Below are positions 63,215 to 64,000 of a stretch of DNA of 64,000 nucleotides, one piece after another. The DNA is from CBDCZY01 sp965224745 (lineage in GTDB: Bacteria > Pseudomonadota > Gammaproteobacteria > Methylococcales > Methylomonadaceae). Numbering within the stretch: the stretch's first letter is position 1; each line of letters begins with the position of its first letter. The position numbers and the translations under genes were made by a program. The stretch covers positions 186,001 to 250,000 of the forward strand of contig CBDCZY010000010.1 of the NCBI GenBank assembly GCA_965224745.1, written 5' to 3'. The notes below the pieces were generated by a model. That model was not told the DNA's origin and searched no databases. It was given only the letters and a program-made list of their open reading frames with translations.

Positions 63215-64000
63215 GTGGAAACTATCCGTTGGGGCATCATAGGCTGTGGCTTGGTTACCGAAGTTAAAAGCGGTCCAGGCTTCCAGAAAGCAAGCAATTC
63301 AGAGTTGCTTGCGGTAATGCGGAGGGATGTTGCACTGGGTAAGGACTATGCTAAACGTCATGGTGTGCCAAAATTTTATGAAAATAGAGAACAACTCATT
63401 AATGATCCAAATATTGATGCGATATACATTGCAACGCCGCCGCACCTTCATCATGACTATGTTTTAGAAGTTGCAGCTGTTGGTAAACCCGTCTATGTTG
63501 AAAAACCCATGGCGCTTAATGCGACAGAATGCCAATCCATGATTACAGCATGTGAACAAGCCGGAGTACCATTGTTTGTGGCTTTTTACCGGCGAGCATT
63601 ACCCCGGTTTAAAAAAATCAAGTCGGTGCTTGATGCTGGTGATATTGGAGAAATACGTGCTGTCACTGTAACTTTCACCCGACCTTATAAGCATGATCCG
63701 GCAGAACAACTTCCATGGCGTGTCATCCCAGAAATTGCAGGTGGAGGTTTTTTTATGGATTTAGCTTGCCATACGTTAGATTACCTTGATTTCATGCTGG
63801 GTCCCATTGCCAAAGTACAGGGATATAAAGGTAATCAGGGAAGTGACTACCCGGCTGAAGATACCGTCAGCGGTAGTTTTGTCTTTGATTCAGGTGTACA
63901 GGGTACAGGGATATGGAATTTTAACTGCTTTGAACGGCAAGATCGTACAGAAATCATTGGTACTGAAGGGAAGCTGGTTTTTTCAACATTTGGCACCGAG
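63215..64000 (+). CDS. Gfo/Idh/MocA family oxidoreductase (C-terminus outside window)
   Basis: GTG 63215, with TAGGAG seven bases before it, opens a frame of 262 codons to the window edge. The NAD(P)-binding start WGIIGCGLVTEVKSG lies at about 6-20, then TPPHLHHDYVL and YVEKPMALN (the EKP motif), and later GGGFFMDLACHTLDYLDFMLG with the catalytic-region Asp and His. These enzymes act on sugars, inositols or sugar nucleotides; the substrate is not evident. Confidence 0.92.
   Translation, partial: METIRWGIIGCGLVTEVKSGPGFQKASNSELLAVMRRDVALGKDYAKRHGVPKFYENREQLINDPNIDAIYIATPPHLHHDYVLEVAAVGKPVYVEKPMALNATECQSMITACEQAGVPLFVAFYRRALPRFKKIKSVLDAGDIGEIRAVTVTFTRPYKHDPAEQLPWRVIPEIAGGGFFMDLACHTLDYLDFMLGPIAKVQGYKGNQGSDYPAEDTVSGSFVFDSGVQGTGIWNFNCFERQDRTEIIGTEGKLVFSTFGTE

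Noticed and set aside
1..64000. CRISPR arrays, phage modules, known defence systems, rRNA operons
   Set aside because: No direct-repeat array with regular spacers, phage structural gene, defence signature or rRNA sequence was seen on reading the window.

Overview
The window is a 64 kb stretch of an AT-rich gammaproteobacterial chromosome. The class call rests on gene order: mutL-miaA-hfq-hflX-hflK-hflC-hisZ-purA, prfB-lysS, and ubiG-phosphatase-SDR. I do not assign a genus. Nothing here marks methanotrophy, sulfur oxidation or another lifestyle directly, although heavy-metal RND pumps, ArsM, a MauG-type dihaem peroxidase and a MHYT protein suggest a free-living, metal-exposed cell.

Layout. 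1-2.9 kb: minus-strand dihaem peroxidase (cut by the window edge), an OBAP/DUF1264 lipoprotein and an outer-membrane beta-barrel. 3.2-6.8 kb: a scrapyard of mobile DNA. It holds an IS630 remnant, a 5'-truncated integron-type cassette gene, an attC site, a complete methyltransferase cassette, an IS3 OrfA remnant, an intact IS1 copy with its 8-bp target duplication, and a decayed second type of IS1. 6.8-9.8 kb: a multi-pass membrane protein and a secreted protein with about 15 RCC1-like repeats. 10.4-15.5 kb: a sugar/glycan island (epimerase, PLP aminotransferase, Rossmann-type oxidoreductase, and an Alg13/Alg14-like glycosyltransferase pair read convergently) plus a diiron carboxylate protein.

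15.9-21.3 kb: housekeeping genes (prfB with programmed frameshift, lysS, a 56-aa cysteine-rich protein, msrA, hslO) and a lipoprotein. 21.4-22.2 kb: a second IS1 copy, inverted, with a different 8-bp duplication. 22.7-28.6 kb: a PlsC-like acyltransferase and a family 2 glycosyltransferase, now separated by a nested transposon in which a 2603-bp IS21-family element sits inside a DDE transposase gene. 28.6-33.1 kb: ubiG-mupP-like-SDR-sufT, a MHYT membrane protein and an ACT-V4R protein. 33.4-36.5 kb: DUF6394 plus a K+ channel with two RCK domains, ispH and a short rraA-like remnant. 36.8-41.1 kb: an HAE-type RND pump with its fusion protein.

41.3-50.6 kb: the mutL-to-purA block. 50.7-57.1 kb: a translationally coupled heavy-metal RND operon (CzcC/B/A-like plus DUF3240). 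It is followed by convergent arsM, an auxin-efflux-type permease, a CinA-like protein with an apparently dead amidase domain, uup and tRNA-Ser(GGA). A Gfo/Idh/MocA oxidoreductase runs off the right edge.

No CRISPR array, phage module or recognisable defence system was seen. The least ordinary items are the integron-cassette debris without an integrase, the RCC1-repeat secreted protein, the ACT-V4R protein, the 56-aa metal-site protein and the nested transposon.
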